A stretch of DNA of 64,000 nucleotides from Pseudoflavonifractor sp050943825 (GTDB lineage Bacteria; Bacillota; Clostridia; Oscillospirales; Oscillospiraceae), in NCBI RefSeq assembly GCF_050943825.1, contig NZ_JBMNPX010000003.1:124001-188000 (forward strand), in the 5' to 3' direction. Below the pieces are notes generated by a model. The model saw nothing but the letters and a program-made list of their open reading frames with translations, was not told the origin of the DNA and searched no databases. Below are positions 50,004-57,854 of the stretch, in pieces (positions within the stretch are counted from its first letter, which is position 1; the number at the start of each line of letters is the position of its first letter). The translations under genes were made by a program, and so were the position numbers.

Positions 50004-50485
50004 AGCGTCCGAGCCGTCATGCGCCGCCCGGATGGAGCGGAGCGACGGCGAGCGGAGGGCCGCTGTGCGGCCCGCAGACCAGCCGGAGTCGCAGCGAAGC
50101 CGGGCGCAGCGCATAGGCGAGGCGTGATTCGCTAAAGCGTCCGAGCCGTCATGCGCCGCCCGGAGGAACCGGGGCCCCCGGGAAAGCGCAAAGCGCTTTT
50201 CTGGGGAGAGGACGAGCAGCGGAGTGAGCGGGCCCTGGCATTTATGCCGGGGCGAGTGATACGCAGCTTGCGAGGACGACGCGAGGCGTGATTCTGCTAA
50301 AGCGCCTGAGCCGTCGTGAGCAGCCCGGAGGAACCGGGGCCCCCGGGAAAGCGCAAAGCACTTTTCTGGGGAGAGGACGAGCAGCGGAGTGAGCGAGCCC
50401 TGGCATTTATGCCGGGGCGAGTGATACGCAGCTTGTGAGGACGACGCGAGGCGTGATTCACCAAAGCGTCCGAGCCGTCACGCGC
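50001..50485 (+). repeat. Tandem array of three repeat units starting at the metG stop codon
   Basis: Units begin TAAAGCG(TC)C(CT)GAGCCGTC at 50001, 50133 and 50298 (132, 165 and 164 bp), and a fourth partial unit starts at 50462. Units 2 and 3 carry two perfect hairpins (GGGGCCCC.., GAAAGCGCAAAGCGCTTTTC; GCCCTGGCATTTATGCCGGGGC) and the blocks GAGAGGACGAGCAGCGGAG and GCTTGCGAGGACGACGCG, ending GAGGCGTGATTC. Unit 1 shares only the two ends and has different hairpins inside. There is no open frame of note. With the next gene's leader, this fills the 584-base gap after metG. Confidence 0.85.
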
Positions 50486-50587
50486 ATTTTCCAACACATC
50501 CGTCTTTCACCGGGCGGCCCGTCCGGGCCGCCCGGTTTGTTTTCCACATCATCCGCTCAAAATGTGAAAAAAGAAAGGAAGAGGTCC

Positions 50588-50782
50588 ATGTACCGCTACG
50601 AATACGTCCCTCTGTACACCGGCGGCGGCTTCTGGATGAACAACAGCGACTGCCAGCACCGGGAGATCATCGACCAGTATGCCGCCCAGGGCTGGCGGTA
50701 CGTGGGCTATATTCCCACTCAGTTCACCAGCAACGGCGGCACCAAGGCCATCGAGCTGATTTTTGAACGGGAAGCGGACTGA
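50588..50782 (+). CDS. DUF4177 small protein
   Basis: A 64-residue protein matching DUF4177: YRYEYVPLYTGGGFW, then HREIIDQYAAQGWRYVGYIPT and a C-terminal strand with KAIELIFERE. The family forms a small alpha-beta fold of unknown function. AGGAAGAGG precedes the ATG. It lies alone after the repeat array. Confidence 0.8.
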   Translation: MYRYEYVPLYTGGGFWMNNSDCQHREIIDQYAAQGWRYVGYIPTQFTSNGGTKAIELIFEREAD

Positions 50783-50792
50783 ATAAAATAGA

Positions 50793-50836
50793 ATGCGCCC
50801 CCGGCGGAGTTTTCCGCCGGGGGCGCAATTTTTGTG
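50793..50836. terminator. Terminator between DUF4177 and the CPA antiporter
   Basis: A 14-bp stem TGCGCCCCCGGCGG with a short loop followed by ATTTTTG on the plus strand. Confidence 0.85.
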
Positions 50837-50846
50837 GAAAACAGGC

Positions 50847-52028
50847 TCACTGGGCCTTGGTCAGGAGCTTCTTGTAGCTCACGTCAATAGCCAGCGCACC
50901 CAGAGGTGCGGTGACCAGGATGGCCACCACCGCCACGGTGAGGACAATCTGGCCGCAGCCCAGGCCCATGGCCAGAGGCACGCCGCCGATGGCGGCCTGG
51001 ACAGTGGCCTTGGGCAGATAGCTGAGGACGCAGAACAGCTTCTCCTTCCGGCTGAAGCCCGACCCGGCCACGCAGATCACCACGCCCAGGGCCCGGAAGC
51101 ACAGGGCGCCCAGCACGGCCAGCACAGCGGCGGCGCCCGCAGCGGCGGCGTACTTCAGGTCCACGGCGGCACCCACCAGCACGAAGAGGGCCACCTCAGC
51201 GGCCACCCACAGCTTGGAGAACTTGGCGGACAGGCGGACGGCCACCTCACCCCGGAACCGCTGGAGGCCAACGCCCATGCCCATGACGGCCAGCAGGCCG
51301 GAGAAGGGGAACAGACCCTCCAGAGCGTCCTCGGCGGCCACCAGCAGGAAGGCCAGGGAAAGCAGGATGACCACCTTCACGGAGTCCCGCATGTGGAATT
51401 TTTTGAAGAAGGCGGCCAGCACCGCGCCCAGTCCCAGACCCACCAGGGCGCCCGACACAATGGACACGGGTACCCCGGCCAGGGTGATGGGAGAGGCCCC
51501 CTGGCCCGAGGCCAGACCGGTGAACATGGTGAACATGACGATAACAAACACGTCATCCACACTGGCACCTGCCAGCACCAGCTGGGGGATGCCCTTGTCC
51601 GTACCCCAGCCCTCCTCGGTGACCTTGATCATCCGGGGGACAATGACGGCGGGGGACACGGCGCCCACCACCGCGCCGATGATGGCCGCATCCAGCACGC
51701 TGACCCCCAGCAGACGGGGCGCCAGCAGCACCATGCCTGCAATCTCAAAGCAGGCGGGCAGGAAGCACATGAGCACCGCCGGACGGTCCACCCGCTTCAG
51801 GGCGGCCACGTCCAGGGTCAGGCCCGCACGGGTGAGGATGATGATAAGGGCCAGCTGCCGCAGGTCGGCGGAGATGTTCAGCAGGCTGTCGGAGAGCAGA
51901 TTCAGGCAGGAGGGCCCCAGCAGGATGCCGGCGGCAATCATGCCGATGAGCGGGGGGAGCCGCAGCTTCCCCGCCAGCGCCCCCAGGAGCAATCCCAGGA
52001 GCAGGATATAGGCCAGACTTGTCAACAT
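50847..52028 (-). CDS. Cation:proton antiporter family membrane protein under a putative fluoride riboswitch
   Basis: A 393-residue antiporter of the CPA family with about twelve helices and no cytosolic regulatory domain. Typical features are PPLIGMIAAGILLGPSCLNLL, the paired discontinuous helices with ILTRAGLTLDVAAL and GASVDDVFVIVMFTMF (an Asp-Asp pair, as in electrogenic CPA2 members) and VVGAVSPAVIVPRM. The ATG at 52028 is used. The leader carries a structured RNA matching the crcB (fluoride) motif, and CPA-type antiporters are known among fluoride-riboswitch genes, so a role in fluoride resistance, directly or through ion balance, is likely. Confidence 0.85.
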   Translation of the reverse strand: MLTSLAYILLLGLLLGALAGKLRLPPLIGMIAAGILLGPSCLNLLSDSLLNISADLRQLALIIILTRAGLTLDVAALKRVDRPAVLMCFLPACFEIAGMVLLAPRLLGVSVLDAAIIGAVVGAVSPAVIVPRMIKVTEEGWGTDKGIPQLVLAGASVDDVFVIVMFTMFTGLASGQGASPITLAGVPVSIVSGALVGLGLGAVLAAFFKKFHMRDSVKVVILLSLAFLLVAAEDALEGLFPFSGLLAVMGMGVGLQRFRGEVAVRLSAKFSKLWVAAEVALFVLVGAAVDLKYAAAAGAAAVLAVLGALCFRALGVVICVAGSGFSRKEKLFCVLSYLPKATVQAAIGGVPLAMGLGCGQIVLTVAVVAILVTAPLGALAIDVSYKKLLTKAQ

Positions 52029-52054
52029 GGTACTTCCATCCCTTCCGCAGGGGC

Positions 52055-52103
52055 AAAAAAAATCTGATAACCCCTGCATCACACAAAATGCAGAAGTCAT
52101 CAG
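52055..52103 (-). terminator. Riboswitch expression-platform terminator
   Basis: A 16-bp stem (with three or four G-U pairs) formed by CUGAUGACUUCUGCAU and AUGCAGGGGUUAUCAG, followed by AUUUUUUUUG. Its 5' arm is the 3' strand of the aptamer, so forming one excludes the other. Confidence 0.8.
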
Positions 52104-52152
52104 CGTCAAACGCGGTTCGGGGCCACGCCCCGGGGAGCACTTCATTCCCCTG
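52091..52152 (-). promoter_or_regulatory. Putative fluoride (crcB-motif) riboswitch aptamer
   Basis: Read on the minus strand, the leader has a first stem AGGGGA/UCCCC enclosing the loop AUGAAGUGC, a second GC stem (GGGGC/GCCCC), AACCGCG, and GCUGAUGACUUCUG. The loop GAAGU pairs exactly with ACUUC, the pseudoknot expected of the crcB/fluoride aptamer, and GCUGAUGACUUCU is close to its conserved 3' end. It lies between a consensus promoter and the terminator. Confidence 0.78.
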
Positions 52153-52168
52153 ATTCACTTGCGGAGGA

Positions 52169-52197
52169 ATGATACCACATTCTCCGTCCCCTGTCAA
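52169..52197 (-). promoter_or_regulatory. Promoter of the riboswitch-antiporter unit
   Basis: A perfect TTGACA, 17-base spacer and TATCAT directly upstream of the fluoride aptamer. Confidence 0.75.
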
Positions 52198-52209
52198 CCC
52201 CGGCCAGCC

Positions 52210-52238
52210 TTGCAAATTCCCCGGGAAAGGGATATCAT
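52210..52238 (+). promoter_or_regulatory. Promoter of the tatD-radical SAM unit
   Basis: TTGCAA, a 17-base spacer and TATCAT, about 35 bases before the tatD start and divergent from the antiporter promoter. Confidence 0.65.
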
Positions 52239-52272
52239 AGGGGTAGAAAATGCGCTGATAAGGAGAGCATCT

Positions 52273-53040
52273 ATGTACTTCGACACCCACGCCCACTACT
52301 ATGACGACGCCTTTGACGCCGACCGGGACGAAGTCCTGTCCGCCCTGCCCGCCGCCGGGGTGGAGCTGGCCCTGTGTCCCGGCTGTGACCTGGAGAGCTC
52401 CCGGCAGTCGGTGGCCCTGGCGGAGCGGTACCCCCACCTGTACGCCGCCGTGGGCTTCCACCCCGAGAATCTGGAGGGGGCCTCCCTGGACCAGCTCTCG
52501 GAGATTGAGGCCATGGCAACCCACCCCAAGGTGAAGGCTATCGGGGAGATTGGCCTGGACTACTACTGGGAGAAGGACCCGGGCAAGCGGAAGCTCCAGC
52601 AGGACTTCTGCTCCGCCCAGCTCTCCCTGGCAGAGAAGCTGGACCTGCCCGTCATTTTCCACGACCGGGAGGCCCACAAGGACAGCCTGGACATGGTGCG
52701 CGCCCACCCCAACGCCCACGGCGTGTTCCACTGCTACTCCGGCGCGGTGGAGGACGCCAAGACCCTGGTCATCATGGGCTGGATGGTGTCCTTTACCGGT
52801 GTGGTCACCTACAAGAACGCCCGCAAATGCCTGGAGGTCATTGACTGGCTGCCCATAGACCGGATCATGATTGAGACCGACGCACCCTACCTCTCCCCTG
52901 TTCCCTTCCGGGGCAAGCGGAACGATTCCCGCAACGTGTTCCGGGTGGCCGAGGCCATCGCCCAGGTGAAGGGCCTGACCGCCGAAGAGGTGGGGCGCAT
53001 CACCATGGAAAACGGCAAGCGATTTTTCAACATTCCCTGA
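52273..53040 (+). CDS. tatD: TatD family metal-dependent DNase/hydrolase
   Basis: A 255-residue TIM-barrel hydrolase. Metal ligands are DTHAHYYD at the N-terminus, GEIGLDYYW near 96, FHDREAH near 132, HCYSGAVEDA near 157, and IETDAPYLSPVPFRGKRNDS near 205. TatD proteins degrade single-stranded DNA 3' to 5' and have roles in DNA repair and tRNA or D-amino acid deacylation reports. AGGAGA precedes the ATG. A radical SAM gene follows after 15 bases. Confidence 0.94.
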   Translation: MYFDTHAHYYDDAFDADRDEVLSALPAAGVELALCPGCDLESSRQSVALAERYPHLYAAVGFHPENLEGASLDQLSEIEAMATHPKVKAIGEIGLDYYWEKDPGKRKLQQDFCSAQLSLAEKLDLPVIFHDREAHKDSLDMVRAHPNAHGVFHCYSGAVEDAKTLVIMGWMVSFTGVVTYKNARKCLEVIDWLPIDRIMIETDAPYLSPVPFRGKRNDSRNVFRVAEAIAQVKGLTAEEVGRITMENGKRFFNIP

Positions 53041-53055
53041 CAGGAGGCGAACTGT

Positions 53056-53673
53056 ATGGAGACCATCACCTATGAGTACGAGGGCGGGCTGTACGTGAAC
53101 CTGACCAACCGCTGCGACTGTGCCTGCGTGTTCTGCCTGCGGCACAACGGCCACAAGGGCAGCATCTACGCCGACGACCTGTGGCTGGACCATGAGCCCA
53201 CCCGGGAGGAGGCTCTGGCCGACTTCCTGCGCCGGGACCTGCCCAGCTACCGGGAGATTGTGTTCTGCGGCTTCGGCGAGCCCATGTACCGCTGGGACGA
53301 CATCGCCTGGCTCATCGACGCCCTGAAGGCCAAGTGCCCCAACCTGCCCCCGGTGCGCATCAACACCAACGGCCACGCGGCATTGTTCCTGGGCCGGGAC
53401 GTGGCCCATGAGCTGTCCGGCCGGGTGGACACGGTGTCCATCTCCCTCAACGGTTCCACGGCGGAGGAGTACTGCGCCGTCACCCAGCCCAAGGACGGCC
53501 CCGCCGCCTGGAAGGCCATGCTGGACTTTGCCGCCCGGTGCCGGGAGTATGTGCCCCACGTGATTATGACCATCGTGAACAAGGACAAGACTCCCGAGGA
53601 GATTGAGCGGTGCCGCCGTCTCACCATGGACCTGGGGGTCACCCTGCGGGTGAGGACCTATATCCCCGACTGA
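53056..53673 (+). CDS. TatD-linked radical SAM protein
   Basis: A 205-residue compact radical SAM enzyme. The cluster-binding motif is CDCACVFC (CxxxCxxC) near residues 19-26, followed by CGFGEPMYRWDDI (the GGE-like SAM contact) and a barrel with NTNGHAALFLGRDV. The length is short for the superfamily and matches the family known to sit directly after tatD. The reaction is not known. AGGAGG lies 10 bases before the ATG. Confidence 0.88.
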   Translation: METITYEYEGGLYVNLTNRCDCACVFCLRHNGHKGSIYADDLWLDHEPTREEALADFLRRDLPSYREIVFCGFGEPMYRWDDIAWLIDALKAKCPNLPPVRINTNGHAALFLGRDVAHELSGRVDTVSISLNGSTAEEYCAVTQPKDGPAAWKAMLDFAARCREYVPHVIMTIVNKDKTPEEIERCRRLTMDLGVTLRVRTYIPD

Positions 53674-53692
53674 ATTCCTCTCTGAGCACAAA

Positions 53693-53731
53693 GCCGCCCC
53701 GGCGGGCCCTGGCCCGCCGGGGCGGCGCTGT
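53693..53731. terminator. Bidirectional terminator after the radical SAM gene
   Basis: A 16-bp perfect stem GCCGCCCCGGCGGGCC with a CT loop, followed by GCTGTTTA. Confidence 0.75.
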
Positions 53732-54310
53732 TTACTCCTCCAAATCGCTCAGCTCCAGCTCCAATACATAGGTTTTGACGGCTGTGGTGACCGCACTGTC
53801 CCCGTTCTCCACGGTCACGGCGGACAGGTCGCCCCCCTCGGACAGCGCCGCGTCGGGCACCGTATAGCTGACGCGGCCGGTGGCGCTGATCCGCACCTCA
53901 TTGTCGCTCACTTCCACATTGAAGCCGCCGGTGTCAAACGCCGCATCCTCCACACCGGGCAGGGTCAGCTCCAACGGGATTGCATCTGTAAAACGGACCG
54001 CTTTGCCGGCCTCTGTGTCGTAGACATACTCCAGCGCCACCCACAGATTCACGTTCTGGCTGTATCCGTCCGGCCCGTCGATGCCGCCGGCGGCCCGCTC
54101 TATGGTGCAGGTGCGCAGCTCCTCTCCCGCTGCCAGGCCGGTCTGCTCCTCCGTCTCCTCCGGCGCGGAGGGAGATGGGGCGGGCGATTGCTGCTCCGTG
54201 CCGGTTGGCGGGAGTGACTGAGAGTCTGTGGGCAAATTGGGCTCTCCGGGCGTACACCCAGACAGGCAGAACAGCAGGGCCAGCAGCAGCCCTATGGTAT
54301 ACAGCTTCAT
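53732..54310 (-). CDS. Predicted lipoprotein of unknown function
   Basis: A 192-residue lipoprotein. The signal peptide MKLYTIGLLLALLFCLSGC ends in a lipobox (LSGC), so LspA from this window should process it. A Pro/Ser/Thr/Glu-rich linker (residues ~20-60) leads to a beta-rich domain of about 130 residues with paired Asp/Glu-rich strands (FNVEVSDNEVRISATGRVSYTV). No family is recognised. The ATG at 54310 has GGGAGG upstream. Confidence 0.75.
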   Translation of the reverse strand: MKLYTIGLLLALLFCLSGCTPGEPNLPTDSQSLPPTGTEQQSPAPSPSAPEETEEQTGLAAGEELRTCTIERAAGGIDGPDGYSQNVNLWVALEYVYDTEAGKAVRFTDAIPLELTLPGVEDAAFDTGGFNVEVSDNEVRISATGRVSYTVPDAALSEGGDLSAVTVENGDSAVTTAVKTYVLELELSDLEE

Positions 54311-54372
54311 CCTGTTTCCCTCCCTTTCCGGCGGCAGACCGCCTCTGTGCGTCGGCCTCATTCCTCAACCAC

Positions 54373-54400
54373 ATTGTACAGCTTTCACACAAAAAAACAA
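54373..54400 (-). promoter_or_regulatory. Possible promoter of the lipoprotein gene
   Basis: TTGTTT, a 16-base spacer and TACAAT about 60 bases before the start. Confidence 0.4.
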
Positions 54401-54425
54401 TAGCATGTTGCTTTTTTGTGCAGAA

Positions 54426-54457
54426 ATGGCCCCTTCCAATCGGGAAGGGGCCATTAT
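54426..54457 (-). terminator. Terminator of rbsK
   Basis: A 12-bp stem AATGGCCCCTTC with its complement and a short loop; the minus strand continues TTTCTG. Confidence 0.65.
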
Positions 54458-54462
54458 TTGTC

Positions 54463-55380
54463 TCACAGCTCAGGCGCGGGGGAGGCTGTGAGGGTGCCTC
54501 TTGCGGCGTCCACCTCCGCCATGGTGGGGATGGAGGGGGCCGCCCCGGGCCGGGACACCGCCAGAGCGGAGGCCAGGGAGGCGTTTTCCAGGCAGCGGGG
54601 GATGTCCTCGCCCCGGGCCAGGGAGGCCAGGAAGAAGCCGGTGAAGGTGTCCCCGGCGGCGGTGGTGTCCACCGCCTTCACCTTGTAGGCCCCGTGGGAG
54701 CAGGTGTGCGCACGGTCCCGGTACACCACGCCCCGCTGGCCCAGCGTGAGTACCACCTTGGCCTGGGGCCAGCGGGTAAGCAGGGCGTCCAGGATGGCAC
54801 CGGGCTCGGTCTCTCCGGTGAGAGCCTGACCCTCCACCTCATTGATGAGGAAGAGAGACACCTGTTCAAAGGGAAACTCCTCCAGCAGCCCCTGGGTGAT
54901 GGGAGAGGGATTGAACACCAGGGGGATACCCAGCTCACCGCAGCGGCGGGCCAGATAGCTGATATTGCTGATTTCGTTCTGGGTGAGCACCATGTCCTCC
55001 GGCCCGAAGTGGGAGAGCACGCTGTCGATATATTCCGGCGTGACGGCCTGGTTGGAGCCGCCGTAGATGATGATGTTGTTCTGGCCGGAGGTATCCACCT
55101 GGATGATGGCGTGGCCGGTCAGCTCGGCGGACGCACCTATGTGGTCCATGCGTACGCCGCTCCGGACCAGCATCTGCTCCAGCTCCTCGCCGCCCTTGCC
55201 CAGCATACCGGCGTGGTAGGTCTCCGCCCCCGCCCGGGCCAGGGCCACCGACTGGTTGAGCCCCTTTCCGCCGCAGAAGTGGTCCAGCCTGCGGGCGGAG
55301 ATGGTCTCGCCCGGCCGGACGAAGTGCTCCACCTGATACACATGGTCTACATTCATGGAACCAAAATTCAGCAGCCGCAT
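54463..55380 (-). CDS. rbsK: Ribokinase (PfkB family)
   Basis: A 305-residue PfkB-family kinase that phosphorylates ribose at O5. The N-terminal signature is FCGGKGLNQSVALARAGA with Gly-Gly-Lys-Gly typical of ribokinase, followed by NEVEGQALTG and the catalytic C-terminal motif DTTAAGDTFTGFF (usual form DTTGAGDTF, here Ala for Gly). No ribose transporter is adjacent. I use the ATG at 55380 because GGGAGG lies 7 bases upstream. It has its own promoter and terminator. Confidence 0.85.
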   Translation of the reverse strand: MRLLNFGSMNVDHVYQVEHFVRPGETISARRLDHFCGGKGLNQSVALARAGAETYHAGMLGKGGEELEQMLVRSGVRMDHIGASAELTGHAIIQVDTSGQNNIIIYGGSNQAVTPEYIDSVLSHFGPEDMVLTQNEISNISYLARRCGELGIPLVFNPSPITQGLLEEFPFEQVSLFLINEVEGQALTGETEPGAILDALLTRWPQAKVVLTLGQRGVVYRDRAHTCSHGAYKVKAVDTTAAGDTFTGFFLASLARGEDIPRCLENASLASALAVSRPGAAPSIPTMAEVDAARGTLTASPAPEL

Positions 55381-55428
55381 GGCCATTCCTCCCTGTTGTT
55401 TCCGCCCGGTTGCGGTGTTTTTTTCTAT

Positions 55429-55458
55429 ATTATAGCCTGAACCGGGGCGGAATGGCAA
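55429..55458 (-). promoter_or_regulatory. Promoter of rbsK
   Basis: TTGCCA, an 18-base spacer and a perfect TATAAT, between the small 41-residue gene and rbsK. Confidence 0.6.
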
Positions 55459-55462
55459 GAGG

Positions 55463-55588
55463 TCAGGCGGCCTCCTCAGCCAGCTCGGCCAGTGCCTCCC
55501 ACTCGCTGTCGGCGGAGAAGCGGAAGCGCCCGCAGGCGTCATACACCTCCACATGACCATGGACCCACCGCATGGAATATTCCTTCAT
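55463..55588 (-). CDS. 41-residue conserved small protein
   Basis: A very short ORF on the minus strand with AAAGGAG 9 bases upstream of its ATG. The product begins MKEYSMRWVHGHVEVYD, continues with GRFRFSADSEWEA and ends in an acidic ELAEEAA helix. From memory, proteins of this pattern are frequent in gut Clostridia, with no known role. TATACT at 55653-55658 may be its -10. I judge it real from the ribosome binding site, codon use and isolated position between terminators. Confidence 0.6.
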   Translation of the reverse strand: MKEYSMRWVHGHVEVYDACGRFRFSADSEWEALAELAEEAA

Positions 55589-55700
55589 AACCGGACGCTC
55601 CTTTCTGTCTGTCCCGCCCTGGCGGGCTGTCTGTTCTTTTCCTTACATGCACAGTATAGCAAATAAGAAGTACTATAAACCGGACTTTTAAGAAGGGCGC

Positions 55701-55745
55701 AAAAAAACATCCCCGGACGGAAACTCCGTCCGGGGATGTTTTTCA
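55701..55745. terminator. Terminator of ftsH (paralogue 2)
   Basis: A stem AACATCCCCGGACGG with its complement and a short loop, with a seven-U run on the minus strand and TTTTTC on the plus strand. Confidence 0.85.
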
Positions 55746-55749
55746 GCTT

Positions 55750-57753
55750 TTACTTCTTGTCCTCCGGCTTATCCTCGTCGGGGGCGGGGACGTCGATGTC
55801 CTCAGGGGACATCCGCTTGCCCTCGGGGGTCAGCTCACTGCGCTGGCTGCGGATGGAGGGTGTCCTGTCCGGGCGGCTCTTGATGCGGCCGTCGGGCTCC
55901 CGGAGGGCGTCCGGGTCGGTAAAGACCTGCTCGAAGGCGGCGGCGTCCATGGTCTCGTTCTCCAGCAGGTACTCGGCTGTCAGCTCCAGCTGGGCGCGCT
56001 GCTCGGTGAGAATGGCGCGGCAGCGCTCATAGGCCTTGTCAATGATGGCCTTGACCTCCTGGTCGATGAGGTCGGCGGTCTCCTCGGAATAGCTCTTGGC
56101 CTGGGCCATGGAGCGGCCGATGAAGATCTCGTCGTGGCCGGAATCAAAGACCACGCTGCCCAGCTTCTCGCTCATGCCGTACCGCATGACCATGTTGCGG
56201 GCGATGGAGGAGGCCCGCTGCAGGTCGTTGCCCGCGCCGGTGGAGATATCACCCAGCACCAGCTGCTCGGCCACGCGGCCGCCCAGCAGGGAGGCGATGC
56301 GCTCCTCCAGCTCGGTGCGGGAGAGGAAGCTCTTGTCCTCCTGGGGCAGGGAGATGGTCATGCCGCCGGCACGGCCACGGGGCACGATGGTGATCTGGTG
56401 GACCGGGTCGGCGGTCTCCAGGGCGTGGCTGACAATGGCGTGGCCCGCCTCGTGGTAGGCGGTGAGCTTGCGCTCCCGCTCAATGACCACCCGGCTCTTC
56501 TTCTCCGGTCCGGCGATGACCTTGATCACCGCCTCGTGGAGGTCGGGCATGGTGATGAACCGCTCTCCGCGGCGGGCAGCCAGCAGGGCGGCCTCGTTCA
56601 TCAGGTTCTCCAGGTCGGCGCCGGTAAAGCCGCCGGTGGCCTTGGCCACGTCCTTCAGGTCCACATCCTCGGACAGGGGCTTGTTGCGGGCGTGGATTTT
56701 CAGAATCTCCTCCCGGCCCTTGATGTCGGGCGCGCCCACGTAGATCTGCCGGTCAAACCGGCCGGGGCGCAGGAGGGCGGGGTCCAGAATGTCCTGCCGG
56801 TTGGTGGCGGCCATGACGATGACCCCCTCGTTGGCGGCAAAGCCGTCCATCTCCACCAGCAGCTGGTTCAGCGTCTGCTCCCGCTCATCGTGGCCGCCGC
56901 CCAGACCGGTGCCTCTCTGGCGGCCCACGGCGTCAATCTCGTCGATGAACACAATGGCGGGGGAGTTTTTCTTGGCCTGGTCAAACAGGTCGCGGACACG
57001 GCTTGCGCCCACGCCCACATACAGCTCCACAAAGTCGGAGCCGGAGATGGACAGGAAGTGGACACCGGCCTCACCGGCCACAGCCTTGGCCAGCAGGGTC
57101 TTACCGGTGCCCGGAGGGCCTACCAGCAGGATGCCCTTGGGGATGCGGGCGCCCAGGGCCAGGAAGCGCTTGGGGTCCCGCAGGAACTCTACCACCTCCC
57201 GCAGCTCCTCCTTCTCCTCGTCGGCACCGGCCACGTCGGCAAAGGTGACCTTCTTGCCCTCGTCGGAGACGGTGCGGGTGCGGGCCCGGGAGTAGCGGCT
57301 GGTCTTGTCGGCTCCGCCGCCCCCACCGCCGGCCTGGCGCTGGAACATGATATACCACATGGCAAAGAAAATGACCACAATCACCAGCGTGGGCAGCAGG
57401 GCGGTGGCCCAGGCGGGCAGGCGGAAGCCCACCGGGTAGTCAAAGGCCTGAATGATGCCGTTGGCGTGCTGCTTGACGATGGTATCGTTGAAGTCCTGGT
57501 AGAACAGCTCAAAGCTGGGCAGCTTGTAGGTGACAGTATAGCTGCCCTGGTAGGGCTCCCACAGCTCCATGGTCAGGGTGTCGTCCTTGACCTGGACGGT
57601 CTTGACCTGCTGATTGTCCAGCAGGTCGTGGATTTCGGAGTAGTAGACCGCTTTCCCGGCGTTCAGCCCCATCAGTGCGTACACGGTGGAGAGCAAAATG
57701 AGGAAAATAAACAGGTAGAACACCAGGTCGCGGCCGGAAATTTTCTTCTTCAA
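55750..57753 (-). CDS. ftsH: FtsH ATP-dependent zinc metalloprotease (paralogue 2, tilS-hpt-ftsH locus)
   Basis: A 667-residue membrane-bound AAA protease with the standard layout: helix 1 (residues ~9-29), an outer domain, helix 2 (~113-136), a Gly-rich stretch, the AAA module with GPPGTGKT and FIDEIDAVGRQR, the second region of homology (PALLRPGRFDRQ), and a canonical HEAGH zinc site followed by the SxxGxxNDL-type third ligand GAGNDLQRAS. A charged, Pro- and Asp-rich tail ends the protein. The start is a TTG at 57753 with GAGAGG upstream; no ATG fits. The hpt-ftsH arrangement is the ancestral Firmicute locus, so this is probably the housekeeping copy. Confidence 0.96.
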   Translation of the reverse strand: MKKKISGRDLVFYLFIFLILLSTVYALMGLNAGKAVYYSEIHDLLDNQQVKTVQVKDDTLTMELWEPYQGSYTVTYKLPSFELFYQDFNDTIVKQHANGIIQAFDYPVGFRLPAWATALLPTLVIVVIFFAMWYIMFQRQAGGGGGGADKTSRYSRARTRTVSDEGKKVTFADVAGADEEKEELREVVEFLRDPKRFLALGARIPKGILLVGPPGTGKTLLAKAVAGEAGVHFLSISGSDFVELYVGVGASRVRDLFDQAKKNSPAIVFIDEIDAVGRQRGTGLGGGHDEREQTLNQLLVEMDGFAANEGVIVMAATNRQDILDPALLRPGRFDRQIYVGAPDIKGREEILKIHARNKPLSEDVDLKDVAKATGGFTGADLENLMNEAALLAARRGERFITMPDLHEAVIKVIAGPEKKSRVVIERERKLTAYHEAGHAIVSHALETADPVHQITIVPRGRAGGMTISLPQEDKSFLSRTELEERIASLLGGRVAEQLVLGDISTGAGNDLQRASSIARNMVMRYGMSEKLGSVVFDSGHDEIFIGRSMAQAKSYSEETADLIDQEVKAIIDKAYERCRAILTEQRAQLELTAEYLLENETMDAAAFEQVFTDPDALREPDGRIKSRPDRTPSIRSQRSELTPEGKRMSPEDIDVPAPDEDKPEDKK

Positions 57754-57854
57754 TACGGACCTCTCCCTCCACGGGGCGCCCCATGAGGGCGGGCCCGTTT
57801 CATTTCACAGCTTATGATACACCGCCGGAAGGCCGGGATGGACAGGGGCTGTGC

